Shown: piece by piece, positions 15,667 through 25,137 of the stretch
How positions within the stretch are numbered: position 1 is the stretch's first letter
Layout: every line of letters starts with the position of its first letter
Source: an uncultured Chloroflexota bacterium
GTDB lineage: Bacteria > Chloroflexota > Limnocylindria > Limnocylindrales > CSP1-4
NCBI GenBank assembly: GCA_903822495.1
Contig: CAIJPD010000067.1
Span: forward strand, 1 to 35,106
Direction of reading: 5' to 3'
Length of the DNA stretch: 35,106 bases
Program-made: the position numbers and the translations under genes
The notes under the pieces: model-generated
What the model was told of the DNA's origin: nothing
What the model saw: only the letters and a program-made list of their open reading frames with translations
Databases searched by the model: none

Positions 15667-17382
15667 CTACTGGGTGGGTGGCTGCCGGGCATCGACCAGG
15701 TGTGCGCCCGGTGGCAGGGCGGCACGCGCCGCCGCGAGGGCTGCGTCGAGGTCAACCCCGGGATCCGCGTGCAACACGAGGGGTCGCTCGCCCCCGGCCG
15801 GAGGTGGCGTCGCCGGGACGGCCCGGGAGGGCAGGTCGACGGGGATGCCGGCCGCGGTAGTGTCGGTCGGGTGGGCCCGCGCCCGAACGTCCTCGCGAAC
15901 CACGAGCCCGTGATACAGGGCAACGGCAGCGGCCACGACGAGGATGCCCATGGCCGACGCCAGCTCCGACGCGACGCCCGGTCCCCCGACCACGCCCAGG
16001 GCGCTTCCGAAGACGCGGTACAAGATGAACGCGGCCGATCCGACCGATGCCGCGAGGCCGGCGCCCAGGACGGCGAGCAGCGCGGCCCGCCGGATTCCCG
16101 ACGACGCCTCGGCGTCCGGGTTCGCGACCCGGCTGGCCGTCACGCGGGCCCATGCCAGTGCCCAGACGGCGAGGCCAAGGATGGCGTTGGGGAGGAAGGA
16201 GGCCAGGTCAAACGCTCGGCCGCCGGAACCCAGCGCGTACCGGTCGCCGCCGATCAGCGCGTCCAGCGCGATCCCCAGCAGCCAGGCCAGGGCCACCGCA
16301 CCGTAGCCCAGGCCCACGAGGGACCGAACGTGCTGGTCCAACCGAGTTCCGGCTGCGGCGCGTCCCGGCGCCGGGGCCCGTCCCGCCTCGCGCAGGAGCT
16401 GGTAGCGGGCATGGACCGCTGCGCCCAGCCACGGCGCCAGGACGACCAGGGGGACGATGGTGGCTCGGGCGATGCCGCCGGGCGGGAGCGAGCCGTCGGC
16501 GGCGCCCAGGAGGACCAGGAGCAGCCCCCGGAGGGATTCGCCCAGGCCGCCGATGGTCGCCGACAGGCCTGCCCCGATCAGGATCACCAGGTAGCCGACG
16601 CGCATGTGCGAGCGCCGCTCGCTCTCACCCCGCCAGCCGGGCTCGGCGACCAGGCGCAGGGTGTAGACCGCATGGGCCAGGAAGAGCGCACCGGCCACGG
16701 CGAGGACCGCGAGTGCGCTGGGGATGGTGTAGTTGGCGTAGTCGTCAAAGCCCGCGACACCACCGGCGGCGATGCGATCCGCGAGGGCATTGGTGAAGCC
16801 CGAGACGGCCCCGGTCATCGCCACCAGGGTGATGAGCTGGGCGACGTACAGGTAGAGGCGAGGCCAGAGGACGGCCCCACCGCTGAGCGGCCCGGCCAGC
16901 AAATCCACCCGGCGAACCCAGGCGTGGAAGCCCCAGGCGGCTCCGCAGATCAGGATCGTGGCGATCGACCCGGCCGGGTCCCCGATGGAGCCATAGGCCG
17001 GCCGCAGGTCCAGGACCTCCTGCAGGATCGAGCGGACCACGTCGATGGCCGCCGTGGCCATGAAGGCCAGGGTCACGGCGAGCACGATCGACACGTAGGC
17101 CGCCCGAATGGGGGAGGCGCGCTCCGCCTCCGCCTCGGCGTCCCCGCCCAGCGTGGCTCGGCGGACCAGCCACCAGTGGATCGCCCAGACCGGCAGGCCC
17201 ACGCCGACGAGGGCGCCCGCGAGGCTCAAGGTCTCGCGGGTGGATCCGCCGCCCAGCGCCGGATCGCCGGCCAAGCCAAGGGTATCCAGCAGGACGGAGA
17301 GCAGCAGGCGGAGCCCGCTGGCGAGCACGACCAGCATCACGCCCGACATCGCATACAGGTACAGGCGCCGGATCGTCAGCAT
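15667..17382 (-). CDS. DUF5671-type multi-pass membrane protein
   Basis: A 571-aa integral membrane protein with about a dozen hydrophobic segments in repeated units. Each unit begins with an aromatic segment such as RRLYLYAMSGVMLVVLASGL (residue 5 on) or WPRLYLYVAQLITLVAMTGAV (about 173 on), which is the DUF5671 repeat pattern. The last ~70 residues are hydrophilic and Pro/Ala-rich. Function is unknown for the family. It lies 28 nt downstream of the NTF2-like gene on the same strand and 34 nt upstream of the 459-aa gene, which has its own promoter-like box. The ATG at 17382 starts right at the first repeat. Confidence 0.78.
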   Translation of the reverse strand: MLTIRRLYLYAMSGVMLVVLASGLRLLLSVLLDTLGLAGDPALGGGSTRETLSLAGALVGVGLPVWAIHWWLVRRATLGGDAEAEAERASPIRAAYVSIVLAVTLAFMATAAIDVVRSILQEVLDLRPAYGSIGDPAGSIATILICGAAWGFHAWVRRVDLLAGPLSGGAVLWPRLYLYVAQLITLVAMTGAVSGFTNALADRIAAGGVAGFDDYANYTIPSALAVLAVAGALFLAHAVYTLRLVAEPGWRGESERRSHMRVGYLVILIGAGLSATIGGLGESLRGLLLVLLGAADGSLPPGGIARATIVPLVVLAPWLGAAVHARYQLLREAGRAPAPGRAAAGTRLDQHVRSLVGLGYGAVALAWLLGIALDALIGGDRYALGSGGRAFDLASFLPNAILGLAVWALAWARVTASRVANPDAEASSGIRRAALLAVLGAGLAASVGSAAFILYRVFGSALGVVGGPGVASELASAMGILVVAAAVALYHGLVVREDVRARAHPTDTTAAGIPVDLPSRAVPATPPPAGGERPLVLHADPGVDLDAALAAARAALPPGAHLVDARQPPTQ

Positions 17383-17410
17383 CCCGGGTCTCCAATGCGC
17401 GTGGGTCGCG

Positions 17411-17890
17411 TCACTTGTCGGCGTACCAGAACTCGGTCCCCATGAGGAGCTGATCGATCTTCCAGGCGCCTTCCTCGCGCACCATGGGGAAGGTCGTGGT
17501 CTGTCGGTAGCGGTTCACGTTCATGCCGCTGACGGCGGTCGTCTCGACGGTCACCGGGACCGTGGCGCTCTCCCCGCTGAGCTTGGCGGGGCTGACGAAC
17601 ACCTGGCGCGACCCGTCTGTCATGAAGCCCTTGGTGCGCAGCAGCTGCGCCTGCTCCGGGTAGGCATCGACTGGTGTCGCCGCCTTGACCCGCGCGCTGA
17701 ACGCGGTCCATGCGGCCCGATCGTCGCCGGCGTCCCATGCCACCAGGTACGCCTGCACGGCGGCCTCCGGCGAGCCCGGGCCGAACGAGGCGAGCGGCCG
17801 ATCGCCCTGGACCAGCACCACGCCCACCGTCAGGATGAGCAGGGCGACGATCCCGGCCACGACCGCGAGGAAGCCGCGTTGTCCGCTCAT
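17411..17890 (-). CDS. Membrane-anchored protein with NTF2-like domain
   Basis: A 159-aa protein with one N-terminal membrane segment (about residues 7-28, FLAVVAGIVALLILTVGVVLV). The extracytoplasmic domain resembles the NTF2/SnoaL-like fold: SPEAAVQAYLVAWDAGDDRAAWTAFSARV near the start, and a closing TTTFPMVREEGAWKIDQLL. Catalytic residues are not evident, so a binding role is more likely. The start is the ATG at 17890, preceded at 6 nt by TACGGT; an upstream in-frame ATG at 17905 is less suited. It heads the minus-strand run with the DUF5671 gene. Confidence 0.75.
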   Translation of the reverse strand: MSGQRGFLAVVAGIVALLILTVGVVLVQGDRPLASFGPGSPEAAVQAYLVAWDAGDDRAAWTAFSARVKAATPVDAYPEQAQLLRTKGFMTDGSRQVFVSPAKLSGESATVPVTVETTAVSGMNVNRYRQTTTFPMVREEGAWKIDQLLMGTEFWYADK

Positions 17891-17896
17891 GACGAC

Positions 17897-17902
17897 ACCG
17901 TA
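17897..17902 (-). promoter_or_regulatory. -10 box of a leaderless promoter (NTF2-like gene)
   Basis: On the minus strand TGTACGGT contains TACGGT, followed by GTCGTC and the ATG at 17890. Confidence 0.5.
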
Positions 17903-17980
17903 CACCCGCGCACAAGGGCAGCCGGGCGGCCGCCGACGCGGCGCCCCGACCGGCCGGCCGCCGGCGTGGCATCATCGCTC

Positions 17981-17986
17981 TACTGT
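17981..17986 (+). promoter_or_regulatory. -10 box for the DUF4332 gene
   Basis: TACTGT with a start expected near 17993. The short leader then includes GGAGGAG (17998-18004), 8 nt before the GTG at 18013. Confidence 0.4.
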
Positions 17987-18012
17987 CGACGTCCCTGGAG
18001 GAGCAGCCCACT

Positions 18013-18402
18013 GTGCCGCCGATCACCGAGCTGACCCGGATCGAACCCGTCCACCTGGCCCGACTCGAGCACCAGGGCATCTTCACCACGGGCCTGCTCC
18101 TGGAGGTCAGCGAGACGCGGACCCGGCGCCAGACCCTGGCCGACCAGGTCAAGGCCACCGTCAACGACGTGACCATCTGGCGGGACGAGGCGCTCATGCT
18201 CAACCTCGCCGGCTTCGGCCCGGTCGAGCACCAGCTCCTGGCCCAGTCGGGCATCGCCGGCCTGGGCGACCTCCTCCACCTCTCCCTGGACGACTTCCAG
18301 GCGCGCGTCCGGAAGGGCGCCGTCGAGCTCAAGGCCGATGCCCCCGACGACCTGACCATGGAGGGCTGGTGGGACCAGGCGCGGACGCTCGAGGAGGAGT
18401 GA
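18013..18402 (+). CDS. DUF4332 (helix-hairpin-helix) protein
   Basis: A 129-aa protein. Its two halves each carry a helix-hairpin-helix-like repeat (HLARLEHQGIFTTGLLLE and HQLLAQSGIAGLGDLLHLS), which matches DUF4332. Such domains resemble DNA-binding or protein-binding HhH modules. There is no catalytic motif. The GTG start is supported by the GGAGGAG site. The gene is divergent from the NTF2-like gene and 58 nt upstream of the DUF1461 gene, which has its own promoter. Confidence 0.75.
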   Translation: MPPITELTRIEPVHLARLEHQGIFTTGLLLEVSETRTRRQTLADQVKATVNDVTIWRDEALMLNLAGFGPVEHQLLAQSGIAGLGDLLHLSLDDFQARVRKGAVELKADAPDDLTMEGWWDQARTLEEE

Positions 18403-18448
18403 TCCCCGGCGCGCGACGAGCCACGACCGCCGCGGCCGTCCTCGCCGT

Positions 18449-18454
18449 TACCAT
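18449..18454 (+). promoter_or_regulatory. -10 box of a leaderless promoter (DUF1461 gene)
   Basis: TACCAT, then GGCAGC, then GTG at 18461. The 6-nt spacing matches the other leaderless candidates exactly. Confidence 0.55.
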
Positions 18455-18460
18455 GGCAGC

Positions 18461-19141
18461 GTGACAGACGCCGCCGGCCCGCGCGCCGCTTCGATCGCCG
18501 CGGGCGTCGCCACGGCCCTCGTGATCCTCGCCGTGGCCATCCTGCCGTTCATCACGCCCGCCTGGATCGGCCTGGCACAGGATCGCGCCGACGCGGCCGC
18601 CTGGACCGGCTACCAGCCGCAGGATGTGCGGACCGCGACCAACGCCCTGCTTCATGACCTGGTTCTTGGCCCGCCAGACTTCGATGTCGTCGTCGCCGGA
18701 TCGCCGGTCCTGACGGAGCGGGAACGCGCCCATCTCCGCGACGTTCGCGGCGTCTTCGCCGGCCTGGCCGCGCTCGTCGCGGTGGCCCTCGTGGCCCTCG
18801 CCGTCCTCATGGCCCGCGCTCGTCGCTCGGCCTGGGCCTGGCGCGCGGTTCGGCGCGGGGCGCTGGGCCTGGTCGGGGTCACCGTGCTCCTGGCGGCCGT
18901 GGCGTCCGTGGCGTTCGACGCCGCCTTCGAGGTCTTTCACCGCCTGTTCTTCGCCGGCGGGACGTACGCCTTCGATCCCGCCACGGACCGACTCGTCCAG
19001 CTCTTCCCCGACCAGCTCTGGTTTGACACCACCATCGCGGTGGGCGCGGTCATGCTGGTCCTGGCCCTGGCGACTGCCGCCTGGGCAGGGCGCCTCGCCG
19101 GGCGTCTCTCCCGCCCGGCCCCCGAGGATGCACGTCGATGA
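18461..19141 (+). CDS. TIGR01906/DUF1461 family membrane protein
   Basis: A 226-aa protein with four membrane segments (about 12-35, 98-117, 130-152, 190-212). The signature FDAAFEVFHRLFFAGGTYAFDPATDRLVQLFPDQLWFDT (about 150-190) identifies the TIGR01906 family, whose function is unknown. The GTG start is set by the -10 box 6 nt upstream. The stop overlaps the next gene's start as ATGA, so it is coupled to the M50 protease. That pairing suggests a role in membrane protein handling, which is inference. Confidence 0.82.
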   Translation: MTDAAGPRAASIAAGVATALVILAVAILPFITPAWIGLAQDRADAAAWTGYQPQDVRTATNALLHDLVLGPPDFDVVVAGSPVLTERERAHLRDVRGVFAGLAALVAVALVALAVLMARARRSAWAWRAVRRGALGLVGVTVLLAAVASVAFDAAFEVFHRLFFAGGTYAFDPATDRLVQLFPDQLWFDTTIAVGAVMLVLALATAAWAGRLAGRLSRPAPEDARR

Positions 19142-20286
19142 ATGGCTGGCCCGTCGCCCGATTGTTCGGCGTGGAGATCCGCATCCACTGGTCGTGGGTG
19201 CTCATCCTCGCGCTCGTCGCGGTCTTCACCGCGGCCGAGGTGGAGGCCGCCTCGCCTGGCCTCGACGTGGCCGTCCAGTGGCTGATCGGCGGACTGGTCG
19301 CGGCGGGCTTCCTGGCCAGCGCGACCATCCACGACCTGGCCCATGCCGTCATGTCCCGGCGGCGGGGCGTCCCGGTGGAGGCCCTGGCCGTCTCGTTCTT
19401 CGGCGGGAGCTCGCCGTTTGACGCCCGGTCGATGGATCCCGCTGACGAAGTGGTCATCGCGGCGGCGGGCCCGCTCGTCAGCCTCATCGCGGGCTCCCTG
19501 CTCGTGGCGGCCTCGCTCCTGGTCTCCCTGGTCGGCGGCGCCGCCGTCGAGGCCGTCGGACTCTTCGGCGTGCTGCTGGGGCTCCTGAACATGCTCCTGG
19601 GTGCCGTGAACTTCCTGCCGGCCTACCCGCTCGACGGCGGGCGCCTCTTTCGGGCGCTCATCTGGCGGCGGACGGGGGACGAGCGGCGCGGCACGCGGTT
19701 CGTCGGCCGAAGCGGGAACCTCCTTGGGCTCGCGGTCCTGGCCGGCGGCCTGGCCGTCTCGATCGGCGACATCGGCAACGGCATGATGATCATGCTGTGT
19801 GGCTGGTTCCTGCGGCTGACCGCTCGGGGAGCCCTGGGCCAGGCGGACCTGGAGCAGGCCGCCGATGGGCTCCGTGCCGGCGATGTCATGGAGCCCGTTG
19901 GCATCACCATCTCGCCCAGCCTGACGATCGACACCTTCGCGGGCCAGGTCCTCGACGGGGATCCGCCCCGCAGCTCCGTCCTGGTCGCGCACGGCGGGGA
20001 CTTGCTGGGGATCATCGGCGCCGCCCAGATCCGCCGCCTGCCGCGCGGCAAGTGGCCCACCACCCGGGTGGAGGACGTCATGGTGGCGTGGTCCAGGATC
20101 AGCCCCATCGATCTCGACGCGCCGGTCTGGCCCGTCTTCCTGCGGCTCCGCGACGAGGGGCTCGACGGGCTCCCGGTGGCCGGCGACGCGGGCCCGGCCG
20201 GGATCCTCACGGCGCGGGCGATCGCGGCCGCGATCCGGGCACGCCAGGGCGTCGCCGGCCCACGATCCCGACGCCCACGGCGATGA
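19138..20286 (+). CDS. M50 (site-2-type) metalloprotease-like protein with CBS domains
   Basis: A 382-aa rhomboid-unrelated intramembrane protease homologue of the S2P/SpoIVFB type with C-terminal CBS domains. The second zinc-ligand motif PAYPLDGGRLFRAL is intact (D166). The first motif reads HDLAH (H65-H69), not HExxH, so the general-base glutamate is replaced by aspartate. Membrane segments cover about residues 20-165 and 190-225, and CBS-like repeats cover about 250-370 (GDVMEPVGITISPSLTI; VEDVMVAWSRISPIDL). CBS domains usually sense nucleotides. The ATG overlaps the DUF1461 stop (ATGA), and its own stop overlaps moeA (ATGA). Proteolytic activity may be reduced or absent. Confidence 0.88.
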   Translation: MNGWPVARLFGVEIRIHWSWVLILALVAVFTAAEVEAASPGLDVAVQWLIGGLVAAGFLASATIHDLAHAVMSRRRGVPVEALAVSFFGGSSPFDARSMDPADEVVIAAAGPLVSLIAGSLLVAASLLVSLVGGAAVEAVGLFGVLLGLLNMLLGAVNFLPAYPLDGGRLFRALIWRRTGDERRGTRFVGRSGNLLGLAVLAGGLAVSIGDIGNGMMIMLCGWFLRLTARGALGQADLEQAADGLRAGDVMEPVGITISPSLTIDTFAGQVLDGDPPRSSVLVAHGGDLLGIIGAAQIRRLPRGKWPTTRVEDVMVAWSRISPIDLDAPVWPVFLRLRDEGLDGLPVAGDAGPAGILTARAIAAAIRARQGVAGPRSRRPRR

Positions 20287-21725
20287 GCGGCGGGGCCGCG
20301 GACGGCGGTCGCCCGCTCCTGACGGTCGAGCAGGCGCGCGACCAGGTGCTCGCGGCGATCTCGGGGCCCACGCCCGCCGAGACCATCCCGCTGCGCGACG
20401 CGCTCTGGCGTGTGGCCGCGGCGCCCGCCACGGCGCGCGTGACGCTGCCGCCATGGGACAACTCGGCGATGGACGGCTACGCGCTCCGGTCGGCCGACGT
20501 GGCCCTCGCCGGGGAGGGGAGGCCGGTCCGGCTGGTCGTGGTGGGCGAGGCGGCCGCGGGTCGGGACGCGACGGCATCAGTGGCGCCGGGGACGGCCGTG
20601 CGGATCGCCACCGGGGCGCCGCTGCCGTTGGGTGCCGACGCGGTGGTCCCCGTGGAGCTGACGACGCCCATCGACGCGGCCGGGGGCCTTGGGCCGCGCG
20701 GCCGGGATGCCACCGGTCCGCTGCCGGCGGCCTGCCTGGTCCATGAGCCGGTGCCGCTGGGTGGCTCCATCCGCCTGGCGGGCAGCGACCTGCGCGCCGG
20801 CATGGTCATCCTGGAGGCCGGCACCGTGGTGTCGCCGGCGGTCATCTCGCTGCTGGCCGGCGCGGGGCACGATCGGGTCGTCGTCCATCGCCGCCCCCGG
20901 ATCGCGGTCCTCGCGACCGGCGACGAGGTGCGGGCCCCCGGCGAGGACCTGGGCACGTCCGGGATTCCCGACGCCAACGGGCCCGGCCTGGCAGCCGCCG
21001 TCCGTGCCGCGGGTGCCGAGGCGATCGAGCTGGGGATCGCCGTGGACCTGCTGCCGGTCGTCCTGGAGCGGTTGCGCGCCGGCCTCGCCGCCGGCGTCGA
21101 TGCCCTGCTGGTCGCCGGAGGCGTGTCGGTGGGACCCTACGACGTGGTCAAGGCGGCCTTCGGCACCATCGGCTCGGTGGACCTCTGGAAGGTCTCGGTG
21201 CAGCCCGGCAAGCCGTTTGCCTTCGGGTTGGTCAAGGCGCACGAGGCCGCGATCGCCGGGCCGGCGGCCAGCGCCCCGACTGACGCGCCTGCCGACGCGC
21301 CTGCCGACGCCGCGGCCGACGCCGCGGCCGACGGGACGTCCTCACGCCCACGTCCCCTCCTCTTCGGCCTTCCCGGCAACCCCGTGTCCGGCGCGGTGAC
21401 CTTCGAGCTGTTCGTCCGCCCGGCGATCCGGCGCCTCGCCGGACGGAGGGACCTGGTGCGGCCCACGGATCACGCGGTCCTCGCGGAGCCCGTCAGCAAG
21501 AGCGCGGGGCGGCGCGGGTTCCTGCGGGTGGTGGTGGACCGCGACGAGACCGGCCTGCCGGCCAGGGACGCCGATGGCCGACTGACGGTCCGCCTGGCGG
21601 GCGGGCAGGGGAGCCACGTCCTGACGGCCCTGGCCGCGGCCGACGCGCTGGCCATCATCCCGGAGGCCACCGACCGCCTCCCGGCGGGCGCGGCGGTCGA
21701 TGTCTGGTGGCTCGATCAGGCATGA
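20283..21725 (+). CDS. moeA: Molybdopterin molybdenumtransferase
   Basis: MoeA inserts molybdate into adenylylated molybdopterin to make the molybdenum cofactor. The 480-aa sequence shows all the expected parts: PPWDNSAMDGYALR near residue 55, IATGAPLPLGADAVVP, the ATGDEVRAPGEDLG block, the GGVSVGPYDVVK catalytic region, QPGKPFAFG and LFGLPGNPVSGAVTF. A non-conserved Ala/Asp/Pro-rich insertion (nt about 21272-21345) made of short repeats separates the last two. The ATG overlaps the M50 stop. It is followed by moaC and a mog/moaB gene, forming a cofactor block. Confidence 0.95.
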   Translation: MSGGAADGGRPLLTVEQARDQVLAAISGPTPAETIPLRDALWRVAAAPATARVTLPPWDNSAMDGYALRSADVALAGEGRPVRLVVVGEAAAGRDATASVAPGTAVRIATGAPLPLGADAVVPVELTTPIDAAGGLGPRGRDATGPLPAACLVHEPVPLGGSIRLAGSDLRAGMVILEAGTVVSPAVISLLAGAGHDRVVVHRRPRIAVLATGDEVRAPGEDLGTSGIPDANGPGLAAAVRAAGAEAIELGIAVDLLPVVLERLRAGLAAGVDALLVAGGVSVGPYDVVKAAFGTIGSVDLWKVSVQPGKPFAFGLVKAHEAAIAGPAASAPTDAPADAPADAAADAAADGTSSRPRPLLFGLPGNPVSGAVTFELFVRPAIRRLAGRRDLVRPTDHAVLAEPVSKSAGRRGFLRVVVDRDETGLPARDADGRLTVRLAGGQGSHVLTALAAADALAIIPEATDRLPAGAAVDVWWLDQA

Positions 21726-21783
21726 TCGACGCATGACAGATGCACGCGGCGATCGGGCCGCCTCGAACAGGCCCGGAGGCTTC

Positions 21784-22374
<591 letters not shown>

Positions 22375-22420
22375 CGGGAATCGCCGGGGAGAAGGGCCAG
22401 CACGAGGTGACGGGGGACCG

Positions 22421-22993
22421 ATGAGCGCGGAGAAGCCACCCCGACGGGTGTTTGGCCAGGACTTCGACCTCAGCGCGCTGGTCGTGACCGCCAGCGACGG
22501 GAGCGCGGCCGGGCGCCGCGACGACGTCTCAGGCGAGCGGGTCGCGGCGCGGCTCGCCGCGCTGGGCTTCGTGGTCGAGCGCCTCGTGGTCCCCGACGAT
22601 CAGCCCCGGCTGGAGGCGGCGATCCGCGATGGCGCCGCGCGCCATCGCCTGGTGATCACCACCGGCGGCACGGGCCTGACGCCGCGCGACGTCACGCCGC
22701 AGGCCACCCTGGCCGTCATCGACTACCAGGTCCCGGGACTGGCGGAGGCCATGCGGGCCGCCGGGCGCGCAATCACGCCGCTGGCGGATCTCTCGCGGTC
22801 CGTCGCCGGCGTCCTGGGTGGGTCCCTGGTCATCAACGTGCCGGGCAGCCCCAAGGCGGCGATGGAGTCCCTGGAGGCCGTGATCGGCGTCATCCCGCAC
22901 GCGCTGGAGACGCTGGCCGGCCCGTTCGATCACGCGGTCCGGTCCGTCGCGCGGCTGGCCGCCGGCGATCCAGTCGAGGGGGGAGCGCACTGA
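22421..22993 (+). CDS. mog: MogA/MoaB family molybdopterin adenylyltransferase
   Basis: This family adenylates molybdopterin before MoeA adds molybdate. The 190-aa product has ALVVTASDGSAAGRRDDVSG at the start, the VITTGGTGLTPRDVTPQA loop, and NVPGSPKAAMESLEAV, all diagnostic. MogA and MoaB are hard to tell apart by sequence; clustering with moeA and moaC supports the cofactor role. Its stop overlaps the next gene as TGATG, so the following FeS protein is translationally linked. Confidence 0.9.
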   Translation: MSAEKPPRRVFGQDFDLSALVVTASDGSAAGRRDDVSGERVAARLAALGFVVERLVVPDDQPRLEAAIRDGAARHRLVITTGGTGLTPRDVTPQATLAVIDYQVPGLAEAMRAAGRAITPLADLSRSVAGVLGGSLVINVPGSPKAAMESLEAVIGVIPHALETLAGPFDHAVRSVARLAAGDPVEGGAH

Positions 22994-25113
22994 TGTTCGA
23001 GACCTTCAGCCACGTCCCGGCCTACCCCCTGGCCCTGCCCGTCTTCTGGGGTGCCTTCGCGCTCTTCGCGCTGGTCGTCGCCCGACGCCTGAAGGTCTTC
23101 ACGGCCGCCGGCGCCGCGGGCCCGGCCGGCTCGACCCAGATCCAGCGGCGCATCGGCGGCCTCGTTCGCCATGCCTTCCTCCAGACCCGGATGTTCCGCG
23201 AGGTCCGGGTGGGGGTCATGCACTACGTCGTCTTCCTGGGCTCCACGATCCTGCTGATCGGCAACATCAACATCGTGACCGGCGGGCTGGTCCAGGCGGT
23301 GGTGGGCTGGCCGCTCGGCGGCGCCCTCTGGACGCTGGTGGTCGGGATCCAGAACCTGACCGCGGCGGCGGTCCTGGGCCTGGGCGTGCCGTACTTCCTG
23401 GTCCGGCGCCTGGTCGGCCGGCCGTCGCGCCTGGAGCTGGGCCGGACGGGGCTCCAGGTGCTGGGGATGATCACGCTGGTCGTGGGGACGGAGTTCTTCG
23501 CCATGGCGTTCGAGGCGGCCGTCCACGGCGACGTCGCAGGGGCCGTGGTCACGAACCTCCTGGCGATCCCGCTCCGCGGAATGGACGCGGGCACGGCCGA
23601 GGCCGGCTTCGTTGGCCTCTGGTGGGGCCACATGGCGGTCCTCGCCGTCTTCCTGCTGTTCATCCCCACCAACAAGCACTTCCACGTCTACACGAGCTTC
23701 GTCAACGTCTACCTGCGCAAGCTGGCCCCGCGCGGGCAGCTGCCCAGGCTGGACATCGAGGATGAGAACGCGACCTTCGGCCTGCGGACGCTCCAGGACC
23801 TTGGCTGGAAGGACCTCCTGGACGGGTTCACGTGCACCGAGTGCGGCCGCTGCCAGGCGGCCTGCCCCGCCCATGCCACCGGCAAGGTCCTGGACCCCAA
23901 GCGCTTCATCATGGGGATCCGGGACATGGCCGAGGCGGCCGAGATCACGATGGACCTCATCCCCAACAGCCCGATCGTCCGCCAGGCCTACGGGCTGGAC
24001 GGGACCACGCCGGCGACGGCCGCCATGACCGCCCGGATCGTGGACACGGCGATCCCGTACGAGGCGGTCTGGGATTGCGTGACCTGTGGGGCGTGCGTGG
24101 AGGCCTGCCCCGTGCTCATCGAGCACGTCGACAAGATGGTCGGCCTCCGCCGGAACCTGGTCCTGGAGGACAGCCGCTTCCCGCAGGAGCTCAACGGGGC
24201 CTTCCGGAACATGGAGGGCGTGGGCAACCCGTGGGGCCAGCCGCCGGCCGGCCGCACCGACTGGACCAAGGGGCTCCCGTTCGAGGTGCCCACCCTGGCG
24301 CAGCTCGCCGCCTCCGGGCGGCTGGGCGACCTGGAGGTCCTCTACTGGGTGGGCTGTGCGGCGGCCTTCGACGAACGCAACCGCAAGGTGGCCCGGGCGT
24401 TCGCCACCTGCCTGCATGCCGCCGGCGTGAACTTCGCGATCCTGGGCCAGGAGGAGACCTGCACCGGCGATCCGGCCCGCCGGATGGGCAACGACTACGT
24501 CTACCAGATGCTGGCCAGCGCCAACATCGAGACTCTGGACCGCTACGAGATGCGCCAGCACACCATCGTCACGGCCTGCCCGCATTGCTTCAACACCATC
24601 GGCAACGAGTACGGCCAACTGGGCGGCGACTTCCGGATCGTGCACCACTCCGCGTTCCTGCGCGAGCTGATCGGCAACGGGCGGCTCCAACTGGACGCCG
24701 GCGGCGGGGTGGCGTCGCGCGCGGTCACGCTCCACGACTCGTGCTACCTCGCCCGCTACAACGGCGTGATTGCGGAGCCGCGCGAGGTCCTTGGCGCCGT
24801 GCCGGGCCTGCAACTGCGCGAGATGGAGCGGAACGGCCGAGAGTCGTTCTGCTGCGGCGCGGGCGGCGGCCGGATGTGGATGGAGGAGACGTCGGGGACG
24901 CGGATCAACGCCGCGCGCACGACGCAGGCGCTGGCCACCGGGGCCACCGTGGTGGCGACGGAATGCCCGTTCTGCATGACCATGCTCAAGGACGGCCTCG
25001 CCGCGGACGCCAGCAATGCCGCCGGTGGGGTCACCGCCCTGGACATCAGCGAGCTGCTGGCGGAGTCCCTGGCCGCGCCGCGCGGGGGACGCCAGCTGCC
25101 GGTCATCCACTAG
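22993..25113 (+). CDS. EtfD-like membrane (Fe-S) oxidoreductase
   Basis: A 706-aa membrane protein. The N-terminal ~240 residues hold about six membrane segments of the NarI-like cytochrome b type, with histidines suitable for haem. Two ferredoxin-type clusters follow (CTECGRCQAACP and CVTCGACVEACP). Two CCG domains close the protein, with GCAAAFDE, CTGDPARRMGN, CPHCFNTIGNEY, HDSCYLARY, CCGAGGGRMW and CPFCM. This is the HdrD/GlpC-like architecture of EtfD, the mycobacterial membrane oxidoreductase linking ETF to menaquinone. Acyl-CoA dehydrogenase, etfB and etfA follow directly, so the same role is very likely here. The ATG overlaps the mog stop. A heterodisulfide reductase-like role is the alternative. 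Confidence 0.88.
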   Translation: MFETFSHVPAYPLALPVFWGAFALFALVVARRLKVFTAAGAAGPAGSTQIQRRIGGLVRHAFLQTRMFREVRVGVMHYVVFLGSTILLIGNINIVTGGLVQAVVGWPLGGALWTLVVGIQNLTAAAVLGLGVPYFLVRRLVGRPSRLELGRTGLQVLGMITLVVGTEFFAMAFEAAVHGDVAGAVVTNLLAIPLRGMDAGTAEAGFVGLWWGHMAVLAVFLLFIPTNKHFHVYTSFVNVYLRKLAPRGQLPRLDIEDENATFGLRTLQDLGWKDLLDGFTCTECGRCQAACPAHATGKVLDPKRFIMGIRDMAEAAEITMDLIPNSPIVRQAYGLDGTTPATAAMTARIVDTAIPYEAVWDCVTCGACVEACPVLIEHVDKMVGLRRNLVLEDSRFPQELNGAFRNMEGVGNPWGQPPAGRTDWTKGLPFEVPTLAQLAASGRLGDLEVLYWVGCAAAFDERNRKVARAFATCLHAAGVNFAILGQEETCTGDPARRMGNDYVYQMLASANIETLDRYEMRQHTIVTACPHCFNTIGNEYGQLGGDFRIVHHSAFLRELIGNGRLQLDAGGGVASRAVTLHDSCYLARYNGVIAEPREVLGAVPGLQLREMERNGRESFCCGAGGGRMWMEETSGTRINAARTTQALATGATVVATECPFCMTMLKDGLAADASNAAGGVTALDISELLAESLAAPRGGRQLPVIH

Positions 25114-25137
25114 CCTGGCTTCGGCCCACGCGTCGGT

